Shown one piece after another: positions 18,428-27,796 of a stretch of DNA of 64,000 nt. The notes beneath the pieces are model-generated. The model searched no databases, was not told where the DNA came from, and was given only the letters and a program-made list of their open reading frames with translations. Source of the stretch: Sediminicola sp. YIK13 (GTDB taxonomy: Bacteria > Bacteroidota > Bacteroidia > Flavobacteriales > Flavobacteriaceae); the NCBI RefSeq assembly GCF_001430825.1, contig NZ_CP010535.1, positions 124,001 to 188,000 of the forward strand, given 5' to 3'. A program made the position numbers and the translations under genes. Numbering within the stretch: position 1 is the first letter of the stretch; every line of letters begins with the position of its first letter.

Positions 18428-19501
18428 ATGAAAAAGATAATCGTATTACTTGCCGCAATAATACTTAATGCATGCGGAGATAAAGCAAAAAAAGAACAAA
18501 CTATAGAAGATGCGGCAACAACGTCCGTTGCACAGCCCAAGGTGGAAAATGTCGCTACTTTTAAAGGACTTCAAGTGACAGGGGTAACCGTGACTGACAA
18601 GGGGCGTATTTTTGCCAATTTTCCAAGGTGGCGCAAAGGCATCCCTTTTTCCGTAGTAGAGGTCAATGGAAATGATGGCTCCTATGAGCCTTATCCGAAT
18701 GGGAATATGAATACCTGGGAAATTGGAACGGCAGTGTCCCCTGATATTTTTGTAGGAGTTCAATCTGTTGTCGCCTTTGAAAATCATTTATATGTTTTAG
18801 ATACCAGGAGTGCGCTATTTCAGCCCATTTTAGATGAGCCCAGGATATTTGTTATCAATTTAGACACCGATAGTTTAGAAAGGACTTACGTGGTGCCTAA
18901 AGGGGTAGCAAAACCAAACTCTTATATCAACGACCTTCGTGTGGATAAGGAAAATGGTAAGATCTATTTTACGGATTCTGGTGCAGGTGGACTTTTGGTA
19001 CTGGACATGGCATCCGGAAAAAGTAAGAGAATTCTGGACAATCACCCGTCAACTATGGCCGAAATGGATCATCTTACCTTTGATAATGGCATATGGAACA
19101 ATACCATCCACTCAGATGGAATAGCCTTGGATATCAAAAACAATAAATTATTTTATCATGCTTTAACCGGTTATAGCCTATATGCCATTAACACTGAGGT
19201 ATTGACCTCTGAAGAAAACCCTAAGGATACCGATGTGCAGTTCATAAAGAAAACAGGAGCTCCAGATGGGATGATATTTGACGATAAGGGCAACCTGTAT
19301 TTTGCAGACCTTGAAAATGACAAAATCAACTATTTGACTCCCACCGGAGAAATTAAAACCCTATTGGAAGGTGATGCGGTCAAATGGGCTGATACCTTCA
19401 GTATTTATCAAGGTTACCTCTACTATACCAATTCTAGGATCAATGAAGTGAAAGGTGATATCTCCCAAATGGAATTTACTATCAATAAGGTAGCACTTTA
19501 A
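18428..19501 (+). CDS. Lipoprotein of the major royal jelly/SMP-30-like beta-propeller family
   Basis: The 357-residue protein starts with a lipoprotein signal peptide (AIILNAC, lipid-modified Cys at about 16). It continues with a beta-propeller of the MRJP type, with GRIFANFPRWRKG, NDLRVDKENGKIYFTDSG and SDGIALDIKNNKLFYHALTG. Bacterial members are thought to be enzymes or binding proteins, but substrates are mostly unknown. A GGAGG sits one base before the ATG, too close for a normal Shine-Dalgarno spacing. It stands alone between valS and a secreted unknown gene. The propeller family is fairly certain, the function is not. Confidence 0.75.
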   Translation: MKKIIVLLAAIILNACGDKAKKEQTIEDAATTSVAQPKVENVATFKGLQVTGVTVTDKGRIFANFPRWRKGIPFSVVEVNGNDGSYEPYPNGNMNTWEIGTAVSPDIFVGVQSVVAFENHLYVLDTRSALFQPILDEPRIFVINLDTDSLERTYVVPKGVAKPNSYINDLRVDKENGKIYFTDSGAGGLLVLDMASGKSKRILDNHPSTMAEMDHLTFDNGIWNNTIHSDGIALDIKNNKLFYHALTGYSLYAINTEVLTSEENPKDTDVQFIKKTGAPDGMIFDDKGNLYFADLENDKINYLTPTGEIKTLLEGDAVKWADTFSIYQGYLYYTNSRINEVKGDISQMEFTINKVAL

Positions 19502-19605
19502 GAAATTAGAAAGGAGGAAATTCCGATCAAATCTGGGGTATAAATACCAATGTCGCGAAGTGTTTGATTAGTAGTCTATTACACTTTTTTTCCGCCATGT
19601 ATTTT

Positions 19606-19636
19606 TTTGAATAATTCATAAGGATAAGTATCTTTA
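19606..19636 (+). promoter_or_regulatory. Candidate promoter TTTG-N19-TATCTTTA
   Basis: TTTG (19606-19609) and TATCTTTA (19629-19636, one mismatch to TAnnTTTG) are separated by 19 bases, 16 bp ahead of the ATG at 19653. Confidence 0.5.
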
Positions 19637-19652
19637 GGGAAACACTATACCT

Positions 19653-20246
19653 ATGAAAACTCTTTTAATACTATCGTTAGGGCTAATGATGACATCATTG
19701 GTATCGGCACAAGAGGTGAAAACTGAAATATTGCCAAAGGATATTCAAATAAAAACAGCAGTGATACCAGCTCCTGATCAAAAAAAGAGTGGGGCCATGG
19801 TTTATGGATATGATGCCGATGGAAAATTTACCGTACTGAGGGAAGGATCCAATAACCTGGTATGTATTGCAGATAACCCAAATCAGGAAGGAATCAGTGT
19901 TGCCTGCTATTCTGTTCAATTGGAACCATTTATGAAACGAGGGCGGGAGTTGGGAGCCGAGGGCATGGACGCAAAAGAAAAATTTGATATTAGGGGAGCG
20001 GAAGTTGCTGCGGGGAAACTAATGATGCCTAAAGATCCCAGCATGTTGTACATCTATTATGGAAGCGAAGAGGCGTATGATAAAGCTTCAGGAACCTTGT
20101 CCGATGGTAAGTTTAGGTATGTTGTCTATATTCCCTTTGCAACCGTTGAATCTACGGGACTTCCAGATAAGCCCCATGCTCCAGGAATGCCTTGGCTAAT
20201 GGATCCTGGGACATACAGGGCTCACATCATGATAGGGCCTTTTTAG
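19653..20246 (+). CDS. Secreted protein of unknown function
   Basis: The 197-residue protein has a clear signal peptide (MKTLLILSLGLMMTSLVSAQ). The mature part is mixed polar sequence with short patterns such as VYGYDADGKF, REGSNNLVCIADNP and PGMPWLMDPGTYRAHIMIGPF. There are only two Cys and no recognisable catalytic motif. I do not recognise a named family. It has its own promoter-like element and no operon partner. Export to the periplasm or outside is well supported, and nothing more can be said. Confidence 0.7.
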   Translation: MKTLLILSLGLMMTSLVSAQEVKTEILPKDIQIKTAVIPAPDQKKSGAMVYGYDADGKFTVLREGSNNLVCIADNPNQEGISVACYSVQLEPFMKRGRELGAEGMDAKEKFDIRGAEVAAGKLMMPKDPSMLYIYYGSEEAYDKASGTLSDGKFRYVVYIPFATVESTGLPDKPHAPGMPWLMDPGTYRAHIMIGPF

Positions 20247-20354
20247 AAATTAGCGCCACCATCAATACTTTGTATTGTTATCTTGATACTCTTGGTTTAG
20301 CACCGAAATTCGAAGGATTTTGTAATTATCCATTGATCATTTGATGACTTTTTA

Positions 20355-20387
20355 TTGCTTTTTCAGGTGAATTATACTGTACATTTG
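20355..20387 (+). promoter_or_regulatory. Candidate promoter TTG-N22-TACATTTG for the SDR gene
   Basis: TTG (20355-20357) is followed after 22 bases by a perfect TAnnTTTG element, TACATTTG (20380-20387). The inferred transcript start (about 20394-20400) supports translation from ATG 20422 rather than the TTG at 20401. Confidence 0.6.
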
Positions 20388-20421
20388 CACCGTTTTAAAT
20401 TTGCGCAATAATCCTGATTGT

Positions 20422-21993
20422 ATGAGTATTAAGAATCCGAATGAGCTTGAAGAATTGACATCGTCGGGTGTAAGTCTTGATGAGATAGAGCAGTGTATTT
20501 CCATTTTGGATAGATTGGTGGACAATGCGCATCAGATTTTGGAATTGCCAGAAGATAAAAGGGTGGCCTTATTAAAAGCGGCAGGAATTCTTTCCAGACC
20601 TGATCGTCACGTATTTAAACAACGCAAAAAAGATTCTGCCAAAGCTGCAAAGCGAAAAATGATAGAACGCGACAAACATGCGCGTAAGGAAACCGGGATT
20701 AGAAGTGCTAGAGAGGCGGCTATTTTTGTGGCGCCTAAATTGTTGCCCATGCCATCAAAAGAGCAGTTGGAAGAGCGGGAATTGGAATCACCTCGAAATT
20801 GCTACGTCTGTAAAACAGTCTATACCAAATTGCATCATTTTTATGATACCATGTGCCAGGATTGTGGCGACTTCAATTACGCCAAAAGGTTTCAAACGGC
20901 AGATCTTTCGGGCCAGGTAGCGGTGGTCACAGGTTCCAGATTGAAAATAGGATATCATATCGCCTTGATATTGTTACGTTCGGGTGCTACGGTGGTAGCA
21001 ACGACCCGTTTTCCCGTGGATGCTGCCTTGCGTTTTTCCAAGGAAGAAGATTTTATGCAATGGGGACATCGATTAAAGATCCATGGTCTTGATTTGCGTC
21101 ATATACCCAGTGTGGAAATATTCTGCAATTTTATAGAACAGCAGTACGACAGATTGGATATCTTGATAAACAATGCAGCACAAACGGTGCGAAGACCAGC
21201 GGGCTTTTACCAACACCTAATAAAAAATGAGGAGTTGCCCATAGAACAATTGCCTCAGTTTGCCCAAGAAGTTCTTTCCGATCACAATTACTGTTTACAG
21301 GAACTAAAATCCTTGGGCAAAGGAACTTCCACGGAACAAAACAACGCTCTGCCGGTAAATTGGCACGCTCCAGAGCCCGGGATTGGTATCAGGGCTTCTG
21401 CCAAGCTCTCACAGATTCCCTATAGTTTTGACAATTCACTTTCCACCAAGGAGGTATTTCCAGAGGGGGAATTTGATGCGGACCTACAACAGGTTGATTT
21501 GCGTAAAACCAATAGCTGGCGCCTAAAATTAGGGGAGATAGAGACCCCGGAAATGATTGAGGTGCAATTGGTGAATGCAATAGCACCATTTGTACTCTGC
21601 AACCGCTTGTCTAGATTGATGAGGCAGGAAAACACAGGAAAAAAGCATATTATCAATGTTTCGGCAATGGAAGGTAAGTTCCATCGTTTTTACAAGGAAG
21701 ACAGGCATCCCCACACCAATATGGCCAAAGCGGCCTTGAATATGATGACACATACCTCTGCCCTCGACTTTGCAAAGGATGGTGTATACATGAATGCCGT
21801 CGATACCGGTTGGGTGACAGATGAGGATCCAGTGGAACTTTCCAAAAGAAAGGTTGAGGTTCATGATTTCCAACCTCCTTTAGATATTGTTGATGGGGCT
21901 GCAAGGGTCTTGGATCCCCTGATAGATGGTATTAATACCGGAAAGCATTGGACCGGAAAATTCCTGAAGGATTACCATCCTATTGATTGGTAG
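20422..21993 (+). CDS. SDR-fold oxidoreductase-like protein with N-terminal zinc ribbon; catalytic Tyr missing
   Basis: The 523-residue protein has a charged helical N-terminal region (about 1-120) and a CxxC/CxxC zinc ribbon (CYVC 127-130, CQDC 145-148). A short-chain dehydrogenase Rossmann domain follows from about 160. It keeps the nucleotide motif [10 protein letters not shown] (TGxxxGxG-like), DILINNAA and the catalytic-type Ser in NVSAMEG. The usual YxxxK reads TNMAK, so the catalytic Tyr is Thr. About 100 residues are inserted between the NNAA and Ser motifs. Either a different residue acts or the protein is not a dehydrogenase. Substrate and pathway are unknown. ATG 20422 is preferred over TTG 20401. 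Confidence 0.75.
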   Translation: MSIKNPNELEELTSSGVSLDEIEQCISILDRLVDNAHQILELPEDKRVALLKAAGILSRPDRHVFKQRKKDSAKAAKRKMIERDKHARKETGIRSAREAAIFVAPKLLPMPSKEQLEERELESPRNCYVCKTVYTKLHHFYDTMCQDCGDFNYAKRFQTADLSGQVAVVTGSRLKIGYHIALILLRSGATVVATTRFPVDAALRFSKEEDFMQWGHRLKIHGLDLRHIPSVEIFCNFIEQQYDRLDILINNAAQTVRRPAGFYQHLIKNEELPIEQLPQFAQEVLSDHNYCLQELKSLGKGTSTEQNNALPVNWHAPEPGIGIRASAKLSQIPYSFDNSLSTKEVFPEGEFDADLQQVDLRKTNSWRLKLGEIETPEMIEVQLVNAIAPFVLCNRLSRLMRQENTGKKHIINVSAMEGKFHRFYKEDRHPHTNMAKAALNMMTHTSALDFAKDGVYMNAVDTGWVTDEDPVELSKRKVEVHDFQPPLDIVDGAARVLDPLIDGINTGKHWTGKFLKDYHPIDW

Positions 21994-22049
21994 TTTTAAA
22001 AATACATTGTTGATGTCTAACACTTATATTGTAAGATTTGACAGGTGGT

Positions 22050-22481
22050 CTACTCCATGGGTCTCTCCGGGAGCAGACTTAGAAGTGCACCGATAATCAC
22101 AATATTCTTTGCAATATATTGTCCCAGTAAGGTAGGAACAAATATAGTTTCGTTAAAGGTAAGTTCTGGAAAAAAAATAAAGGGGGTAAAGGTCATGCCC
22201 ATGTGGACAAGAGCCATAATAATTATAGTTCTCCGGTATATTTGGGCAATGAGTAGAATTCCTACTAGTGTTTCCCATAAGGCCAGGATAAATATGGCCA
22301 CGGTAGACGGGATAAGGCCATAGGTCAATTTAGTAATAGTGTGGATTGCCAAATCTTCGGCGGGACTCATAGCCGAAAAGAATTTTAATGATCCAAACCA
22401 AATATACACCAGTCCAATACAGAGGGAAAGAATCTGATCCCTGGAAATTTTTGTAGTAATATTTAGGTAGATTTCTTTCAT
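22050..22481 (-). CDS. DoxX/DUF417-like integral membrane protein
   Basis: The 143-residue protein has four predicted membrane helices (about residues 15-33, 50-78, 82-102 and 115-137). Its N-terminal LCIGLVYIWFGSLKFF resembles the DoxX/YkgB (DUF417) families of small four-helix membrane proteins. These have been tied to quinone or redox roles only loosely, so no activity is claimed. A TTG-N18-TAGTATTG element at 22501-22529 on the minus strand is a possible promoter with one mismatch. It stands alone between convergent and divergent genes. Confidence 0.65.
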   Translation of the reverse strand: MKEIYLNITTKISRDQILSLCIGLVYIWFGSLKFFSAMSPAEDLAIHTITKLTYGLIPSTVAIFILALWETLVGILLIAQIYRRTIIIMALVHMGMTFTPFIFFPELTFNETIFVPTLLGQYIAKNIVIIGALLSLLPERPME

Positions 22482-22537
22482 TTTTTACGAGTATTATTAT
22501 CAATACTAAGGGGTATTCATTGTTTGCAAGGTCAAAA

Positions 22538-22568
22538 GCAAAAAGCTAACCTGTCAATGGTTAGCTTT
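22538..22568 (-). terminator. Orphan terminator-like hairpin
   Basis: A perfect 10-bp stem (22542-22551 with 22559-22568, loop 7) is followed on the minus strand by five T, GC and four T. No annotated minus-strand gene lies upstream, so it may end a small RNA or antisense transcript, or insulate the doxX-like gene. Confidence 0.45.
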
Positions 22569-22755
22569 GAGTGACTAGTTATTTATGAATGTTCCTGCAA
22601 TGAAATTAAATTGGAATTAACTATTGACCAAATTAAGCAGTTTTGCCATTGGTTGAGGTTAACGATAGGTAAAGAAGATTAATGAAAAGTTAATAGGCAT
22701 AATAAATTATTGATAAAGGCAAAATAGTACATTTTTGTATTATTTTGGGCTTGGT

Positions 22756-24036
22756 TTGAAAAGAAGGAAATTACATATCATAGTATTTATCGTTGCGGTG
22801 CTTGGCCTGTTCATCGTACAGTACCAATATTTACGGATTGGACTTAATCTAGCCAAAGTGCAGTTCAGTAAAAATATGGGAAACGCCAGTCAGGCGATAA
22901 AGAAAGACTTGTTCGAAGAAAATGAGCTTACATTTTTAATTGGCAAGTCGATCACCAAGGATGATACCTATTTTAATCTTAGTCTGGACAGTGTTCAGAA
23001 TGCCACAGGGCATTTTTTTAATGACTTTTTAAAAGATAGGTTGGCAGTGAATGGTATTGCAACCGATTTTTCATATCAATTATTTTCCCGGGATTCTACG
23101 GATTACCTAACATCACCCACCGTTTTTAGGGAAGGTGATAAGTTAAATGCCTACCCAATAGTATTGGAAGGGTACCTGCCTGCATTAGTGGGGAAAAGCT
23201 TGGTACTAGAGCTTCAATTCAAAGATATCAATACCTACTTTTTGTTTCAGTTGAACGGGCTCACCATTCCCAGTCTCATTTTTATGTTAGCTATTATTAT
23301 CGTGGTCATCTGGGTGCTGAGGTCTTTTTATTGGCAAGGAAAACTAATAACCACTACCAACGAATTCATTAATAATTTAACTCACGAATTAAAAACGCCC
23401 GTATTCTCCATAGGGTTGGCCACCAAAATTTTGGAAAAGGATTTAGATGAAAAACACGAGCCAATAGTTGCCATTATCAGGCAGCAGATGGAAAGATTGA
23501 AAGTCCATATAGATAAGGTTTTGGAATTGGGAAGTATGGAGAACAATAGAAAAATCTTGATTTTTAATGACGTAGATTTTAGGCCTGTATTGAAAAAGCT
23601 CTCTGAGGAATTTCAGACGTTGGGAGCATTGGAGAACCTTCAATTTTCATATGAATTGCAGGAGGGGGAATACCAATTAAATGCAGCGGTTTCCCATTTA
23701 GAAAATGCGATTATCAATTTATTGGAGAATGCCAAAAAGTATTCAGAAGATCCTAAAATACATTTAGAAGCCCATATCGATAAAAAGTGTCTAGTGGTAA
23801 GTGTCAGGGATAATGGAATAGGGGTGGATAAAAAAGACCAAGTACGTATTTTTGATAAATATTTTAGGGTAACCCAAGGTAACCTGCATACGGTGAAAGG
23901 ATATGGACTTGGCTTGCATTATGTAAAGCATGTTGTAGATAGTCATAAGGGCCGTATAAACGTGGAAAGTGAGCTCGGCAAAGGCACCACAATTAGAATA
24001 GAAATCCCATTGAAGAAAAATGGAAAAAGAGTATAA
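22756..24036 (+). CDS. Sensor histidine kinase of a two-component pair
   Basis: The roughly 426-residue membrane kinase has a first membrane helix near residues 6-22, a periplasmic sensor of about 150 residues, and a second helix near 173-195. HisKA follows with LTHELKTPVFSIG, and HATPase with AIINLLENAKKYS, DNGIGVDKKD and GYGLGLHY. No ATG precedes the first helix. TTG 22756 (MKRRKLHI) is preferred over TTG 22735 because a TACATTTTTG element at 22728-22737 would put the transcript start near 22744, but both are possible. Its 3' end overlaps the response regulator gene by 17 bp. The pair resembles Bacteroidota RprX/RprY in size and order; the signal is unknown. Confidence 0.85.
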   Translation: MKRRKLHIIVFIVAVLGLFIVQYQYLRIGLNLAKVQFSKNMGNASQAIKKDLFEENELTFLIGKSITKDDTYFNLSLDSVQNATGHFFNDFLKDRLAVNGIATDFSYQLFSRDSTDYLTSPTVFREGDKLNAYPIVLEGYLPALVGKSLVLELQFKDINTYFLFQLNGLTIPSLIFMLAIIIVVIWVLRSFYWQGKLITTTNEFINNLTHELKTPVFSIGLATKILEKDLDEKHEPIVAIIRQQMERLKVHIDKVLELGSMENNRKILIFNDVDFRPVLKKLSEEFQTLGALENLQFSYELQEGEYQLNAAVSHLENAIINLLENAKKYSEDPKIHLEAHIDKKCLVVSVRDNGIGVDKKDQVRIFDKYFRVTQGNLHTVKGYGLGLHYVKHVVDSHKGRINVESELGKGTTIRIEIPLKKNGKRV

Positions 24037-24721
24037 CATATTATTAGTTGAGGACGACCCCTCATTGGGGTATCTGCTCACAGAGTATTTAAAGATGAAG
24101 GGGTTTCAACTTACCTGGGCAAAATCTGGTAGGGAAGGATTAAAGAACATTGAATCCAAGTACTATGATTTGGCCATTTTGGATGTAATGATGCCTGAAA
24201 TGGACGGGTTCACCCTTGCGGGTAAGATTCAGAATGTTGCTCCGGAGTTGCCGTTTTTATTTTTAACGGCGAGATCCTTAAAAATTGATGTGTTAAAAGG
24301 ATTTGCCCTTGGGGCCGTTGACTATCTAAAAAAACCAATTGATGAAGAGGAATTGGTGGTACGTATTAAAAACCTTTTATCCAGATTGGGTAAAAAAACT
24401 GTTGTTGCCCATGAAAATAAAAATTATACAATTGGTAAATATCAATTGAACAGTATCAATCAAGAATTGAGTTTTGAAAATGAGGTGATTTCTTTGACCA
24501 GCAGGGAAAACGAACTATTGGTTTATCTGGTCAATAATACCAACCAGCTTTGCTCCCATAAGGACATCCTTATTCATTTGTGGGGTAGGAACGATTACTT
24601 CAATAGAAAGAGTTTAAATGTATTTGTTTCCCATTTGAGAGGGTATCTCAGTAAAGATCCAGATATAAAAATTGATAATGTACACAGCCAAGGTTTTATC
24701 TTAAAAGTAAATTCTCCCTGA
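24020..24721 (+). CDS. OmpR-family response regulator
   Basis: The 233-residue regulator has an N-terminal receiver with acidic EDD pocket residues (VEDDPSLGYL), phospho-Asp in LAILDVMMPEMDG (about residue 54) and the conserved Lys in YLKKP. The C-terminal winged-helix DNA-binding domain (about 135-232) includes LTSRENELLVYLVNN and NRKSLNVFVSHLRGYL. The start overlaps the kinase gene by 17 bp, so the two are co-translated and form a cognate pair. It probably activates or represses transcription after phosphorylation; targets are unknown. Confidence 0.9.
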   Translation: MEKEYNILLVEDDPSLGYLLTEYLKMKGFQLTWAKSGREGLKNIESKYYDLAILDVMMPEMDGFTLAGKIQNVAPELPFLFLTARSLKIDVLKGFALGAVDYLKKPIDEEELVVRIKNLLSRLGKKTVVAHENKNYTIGKYQLNSINQELSFENEVISLTSRENELLVYLVNNTNQLCSHKDILIHLWGRNDYFNRKSLNVFVSHLRGYLSKDPDIKIDNVHSQGFILKVNSP

Positions 24722-24802
24722 GATTTGGGAACCAGAAAAATATTTATTCAGTAGTAAAAGAGGATTTTAGTATATTTAGAGGGTATGAATTAATATCCTG
24801 TC

Positions 24803-26071
24803 ATGGAAACCTATGCCAATGCATTATTATATGCAATTCCCTTTTTTATTCTTTTACTGGTCATTGAAATTGGCTATGGTTATTTCGTAAAAAATCAAAT
24901 GCATAAGGTGCTTGATACTGTTTCCAGTATAAGTTCTGGATTGACGAATATTATTAAAGATTCCCTTGGCCTTGCCTTTATTGTGATCAGTTATCCCTTT
25001 TTAGTGGAACAGCTGGCGGTAACAGAGATTAAAGCTACTTGGTTGGTGTGGGTAGTGGCTTTTATTGTTATGGATTTTGCAGGCTATTGGAATCACAGAT
25101 TAAGCCATAAGATCAATATATTTTGGAATCAGCATGTGATTCATCACAGCAGTGAAGAATTTAACCTCGCCTGTGCCCTCCGCCAGCCTATTTCAAATTT
25201 AATTGGGTATTTTTCAATTTTATTGTTACCCGCGGCTTTATTGGGTGTTCCTTATAAGGTGATTGCTATTTTGGCTCCAGTACATTTATTTGCCCAATTT
25301 TGGTACCATACACAGCATATTGGTAAAATGGGTTGGCTAGAGAAAGTCTTTGTAACGCCATCCCAGCACAGGGTCCACCATGCTATTAACCCTGAGTATA
25401 TCGACAAGAATCTTGGACAGATTTTGTGTATATGGGATCGGATGTTTGGAACCTTCCAAGAAGAACTGGAAGACGTTCCTCCACAGTTTGGAGTATTAAA
25501 ACAAGCGGCTACTTGGAACCCCGTGCACATTAATTTTCAGCATTTTTGGAATATGTTGAAGGATGCTTGGAGAACAGGGAATTACTGGGACAAAATTAGA
25601 ATTTGGTTTATGCACACTGGATGGAGACCTGCGGATGTCAAGGAAAAATATCCCATTGCCATCATAGAGGATGTTTATCACTTTGAAAGATATAAAACAG
25701 TGGCATCCTTGAAGCTAAAGGCCTATGTAATTTTTCAAATGTTGTTTAGTGTACTCCTTTTGCTGTTTATGTTTTACAGTTATAGCGTAATTGGTTTTGA
25801 TGGATTGTTGTTATTTGGAGCTTTTGTATTTGTGGGTATCTATGGGTATTCGTCCTTGATGGATAGAAGTAGGGTTGCCCTATACATAGAGGTGGCAAGG
25901 GGCCTGTTCGGGATCGGATTAATTGTTTATACAGGGGATTGGTTCGGGCTAGATGGTTTTTTGCCCTTTGGTAAATTTCTTATGGCGGGCTATTTTATGG
26001 TCACCATAGTCTTTGGGATATACTTTACCTATTTTGAGAAAGAAGAGAACGATGTTCTTTCCGTAGCCTAA
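24803..26071 (+). CDS. Sterol desaturase/fatty acid hydroxylase family membrane protein
   Basis: The 422-residue integral membrane protein has several hydrophobic helices and the di-iron histidine clusters of the family: HRLSH, HVIHHSSEEFN and HRVHH (about residues 97-200). These ligands support an oxygen-dependent hydroxylase or desaturase acting on a lipid. The C-terminal third adds three to four further helices that are less conserved. The substrate cannot be deduced, since bacterial members act on varied lipids. It is convergent with the ACBP gene, only 4 bp apart. Confidence 0.85.
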   Translation: METYANALLYAIPFFILLLVIEIGYGYFVKNQMHKVLDTVSSISSGLTNIIKDSLGLAFIVISYPFLVEQLAVTEIKATWLVWVVAFIVMDFAGYWNHRLSHKINIFWNQHVIHHSSEEFNLACALRQPISNLIGYFSILLLPAALLGVPYKVIAILAPVHLFAQFWYHTQHIGKMGWLEKVFVTPSQHRVHHAINPEYIDKNLGQILCIWDRMFGTFQEELEDVPPQFGVLKQAATWNPVHINFQHFWNMLKDAWRTGNYWDKIRIWFMHTGWRPADVKEKYPIAIIEDVYHFERYKTVASLKLKAYVIFQMLFSVLLLLFMFYSYSVIGFDGLLLFGAFVFVGIYGYSSLMDRSRVALYIEVARGLFGIGLIVYTGDWFGLDGFLPFGKFLMAGYFMVTIVFGIYFTYFEKEENDVLSVA

Positions 26072-26075
26072 TGCC

Positions 26076-26342
26076 TTACTGCTTGTTTCTAAGCTCTTTA
26101 TCTACCAAGGCAATATAAAGTTTCATGGCTTGCTTAGGTTTCACGTCTTTGGCCTGTATCAGTGCGTTTGCCTTAAATGCGTTGATAAGTGGCGTGCTGC
26201 TTCCTGGGTGGTTGAAGTTTTCATTGGCAATGCGATAATACGCGTAGAGCTTTAGCAGAAGATCAGCAGGGAGGGGTTCTGTAAAGTCGTTGACAAAGGC
26301 AACAGCTTCCGAAAATTTTGTATTTAGTTTATCACTCGTCAT
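26076..26342 (-). CDS. Acyl-CoA-binding protein
   Basis: This 88-residue protein has the four-helix ACBP fold pattern: FSEAVAFVNDF, LLKLYAYYRIANENF and a C-terminal DVKPKQAMKLYIALVDKEL. ACBPs bind medium- and long-chain acyl-CoA in the cytoplasm. The ATG at 26342 (MTSDKLNTKF) lies 11 bp inside the end of the psd gene. A longer reading adds seven unlikely residues. The link with psd and cdsA fits a lipid-metabolism role. Confidence 0.85.
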   Translation of the reverse strand: MTSDKLNTKFSEAVAFVNDFTEPLPADLLLKLYAYYRIANENFNHPGSSTPLINAFKANALIQAKDVKPKQAMKLYIALVDKELRNKQ

Positions 26343-27000
26343 CCTGACTTTTAAGTATGGCAATACAGGTTTTGGCTCCTGTAACTTTTTGGTTCAATTT
26401 TACCGTAATTGGACTATCTAAAGGTAAGAACAAATCAACCCTAGAACCAAATTTAATAAATCCACCATCCTCACCTTGTCGGACACTTTCTCCTTCAATG
26501 GCATAATTTACAATTCTTTTGGCCATTGCCCCCGCAATTTGTCGGTACAGGATATCACCAAATTTTGGAGTTTTTATGACCACAGTCGTTCGTTCGTTTT
26601 CGGTGCTCGCCTTTGGATGCCACGCTACGAGGTATTTCCCCGGGTGATATTTCGAATATTTAACAACTCCACTTACAGGGTATCTGGTAACATGTACGTT
26701 TATGGGGGACATAAAAATAGAGACTTGCATTCTTCTATCTTTAAAATATTCCGTTTCCTCAACTTCTTCAATAACCACTACCTTTCCATCTACAGGTGCC
26801 AATATCTCGTCAAAATTTTTAACCACCTTTCGTTTGGGATTTCTAAAAAATTGAAGGATCATTACCAAGATAAAAAGAGCAAAGATTTGTATAGCAATTC
26901 TAACCCAGCTAATATCAATAAAAAAATGGGCCAAAAGACTGATCGACGCAACAATCAGAAATGTAACTAAAATGATTTTTTGACCTTCTTTATGAAACAT
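26332..27000 (-). CDS. psd: Phosphatidylserine decarboxylase family protein
   Basis: It converts phosphatidylserine to phosphatidylethanolamine at the inner membrane. The 222-residue proenzyme has one or two N-terminal hydrophobic helices (about 8-45), the conserved stretch MSPINVHVTRYPVSG, and the self-cleavage site in IKFGSRVDLFLP. There the Gly-Ser bond gives the pyruvoyl group. The short length matches the compact Psd form. It overlaps cdsA by 11 bp and the ACBP gene by 11 bp, so the three are tightly coupled. Confidence 0.92.
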   Translation of the reverse strand: MFHKEGQKIILVTFLIVASISLLAHFFIDISWVRIAIQIFALFILVMILQFFRNPKRKVVKNFDEILAPVDGKVVVIEEVEETEYFKDRRMQVSIFMSPINVHVTRYPVSGVVKYSKYHPGKYLVAWHPKASTENERTTVVIKTPKFGDILYRQIAGAMAKRIVNYAIEGESVRQGEDGGFIKFGSRVDLFLPLDSPITVKLNQKVTGAKTCIAILKSQDDE

Positions 27001-27793
27001 ATGAAAAGATATTTAACGTTAAATAAGCAAATGGGGCGGCAAAGACCAAACTGTCCAACCTATCCAACATGCCTCCATGACCGGGCAATATGGCGCCGCT
27101 ATCCTTGACCCCTGCGCTTCTTTTAAATTTAGATTCTATTAAGTCGCCCAAACTACCTGTAACAACAATCACTACAGCTAAAATCAACCATTCCCGTAGG
27201 GAGAGGTTGGTTTCATAGGAGGACATGATATATGCCGCAACCAGGGCGAAAACAAGTCCTCCAAAAGTTCCTTCAATTGTTTTTTTGGGAGAAACAGCGG
27301 GATAGAGTTTTGTTCTTCCTATGCTTCTTCCTACCAGGTATGCGAAAGAATCATTTACCCAAATGAGGATAAAAATACCCATGATCAAAAACTGGGCAAA
27401 TTCATCATCTTTATAAGGTATCATGGTCAGAAAAATACAGCCTCCTCCGATATAAAATAAACCAAATAGAAATTTCTGCAAAGTGTTGAGATGAATTTCT
27501 TTTTTATTGAACAGGAAAACTAGCAGTGCTAAATTAATGGTAATTGTCAGTAACATTAAAATATTAATGGCTATCTGGTCCTGTATGATATAGATAAATG
27601 CCCACCAGAGAATCAAATAGGCCAAGTAGATGTGGTACCCTTTAAGTTTTACAATACGCTTGTATTCATGTAAACATGCCAACCCGAAGGCCATAAACAG
27701 AAAGTCAAAGGCATCGGAGCTAAGAAAAATAGCAGATAGTAATAAAAAGACATAGACGACACCAGTTATTAGGCGTCTTAGAATTTCTCTCAT
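26990..27793 (-). CDS. cdsA: Phosphatidate cytidylyltransferase
   Basis: CdsA makes CDP-diacylglycerol from phosphatidic acid and CTP, the branch point of phospholipid synthesis. The 267-residue multi-helix membrane protein has the C-terminal CDS signature (GSLGDLIESKFKRSAGVKDS, then LPGHGGMLDRLDSL), with its metal-binding acidic residues. It lies 3 bp after the LUD gene and overlaps psd by 11 bp. The order cdsA-psd places two consecutive steps of phosphatidylethanolamine synthesis in one unit. Confidence 0.95.
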   Translation of the reverse strand: MREILRRLITGVVYVFLLLSAIFLSSDAFDFLFMAFGLACLHEYKRIVKLKGYHIYLAYLILWWAFIYIIQDQIAINILMLLTITINLALLVFLFNKKEIHLNTLQKFLFGLFYIGGGCIFLTMIPYKDDEFAQFLIMGIFILIWVNDSFAYLVGRSIGRTKLYPAVSPKKTIEGTFGGLVFALVAAYIMSSYETNLSLREWLILAVVIVVTGSLGDLIESKFKRSAGVKDSGAILPGHGGMLDRLDSLVFAAPFAYLTLNIFSYVS

Positions 27794-27796
27794 AAG

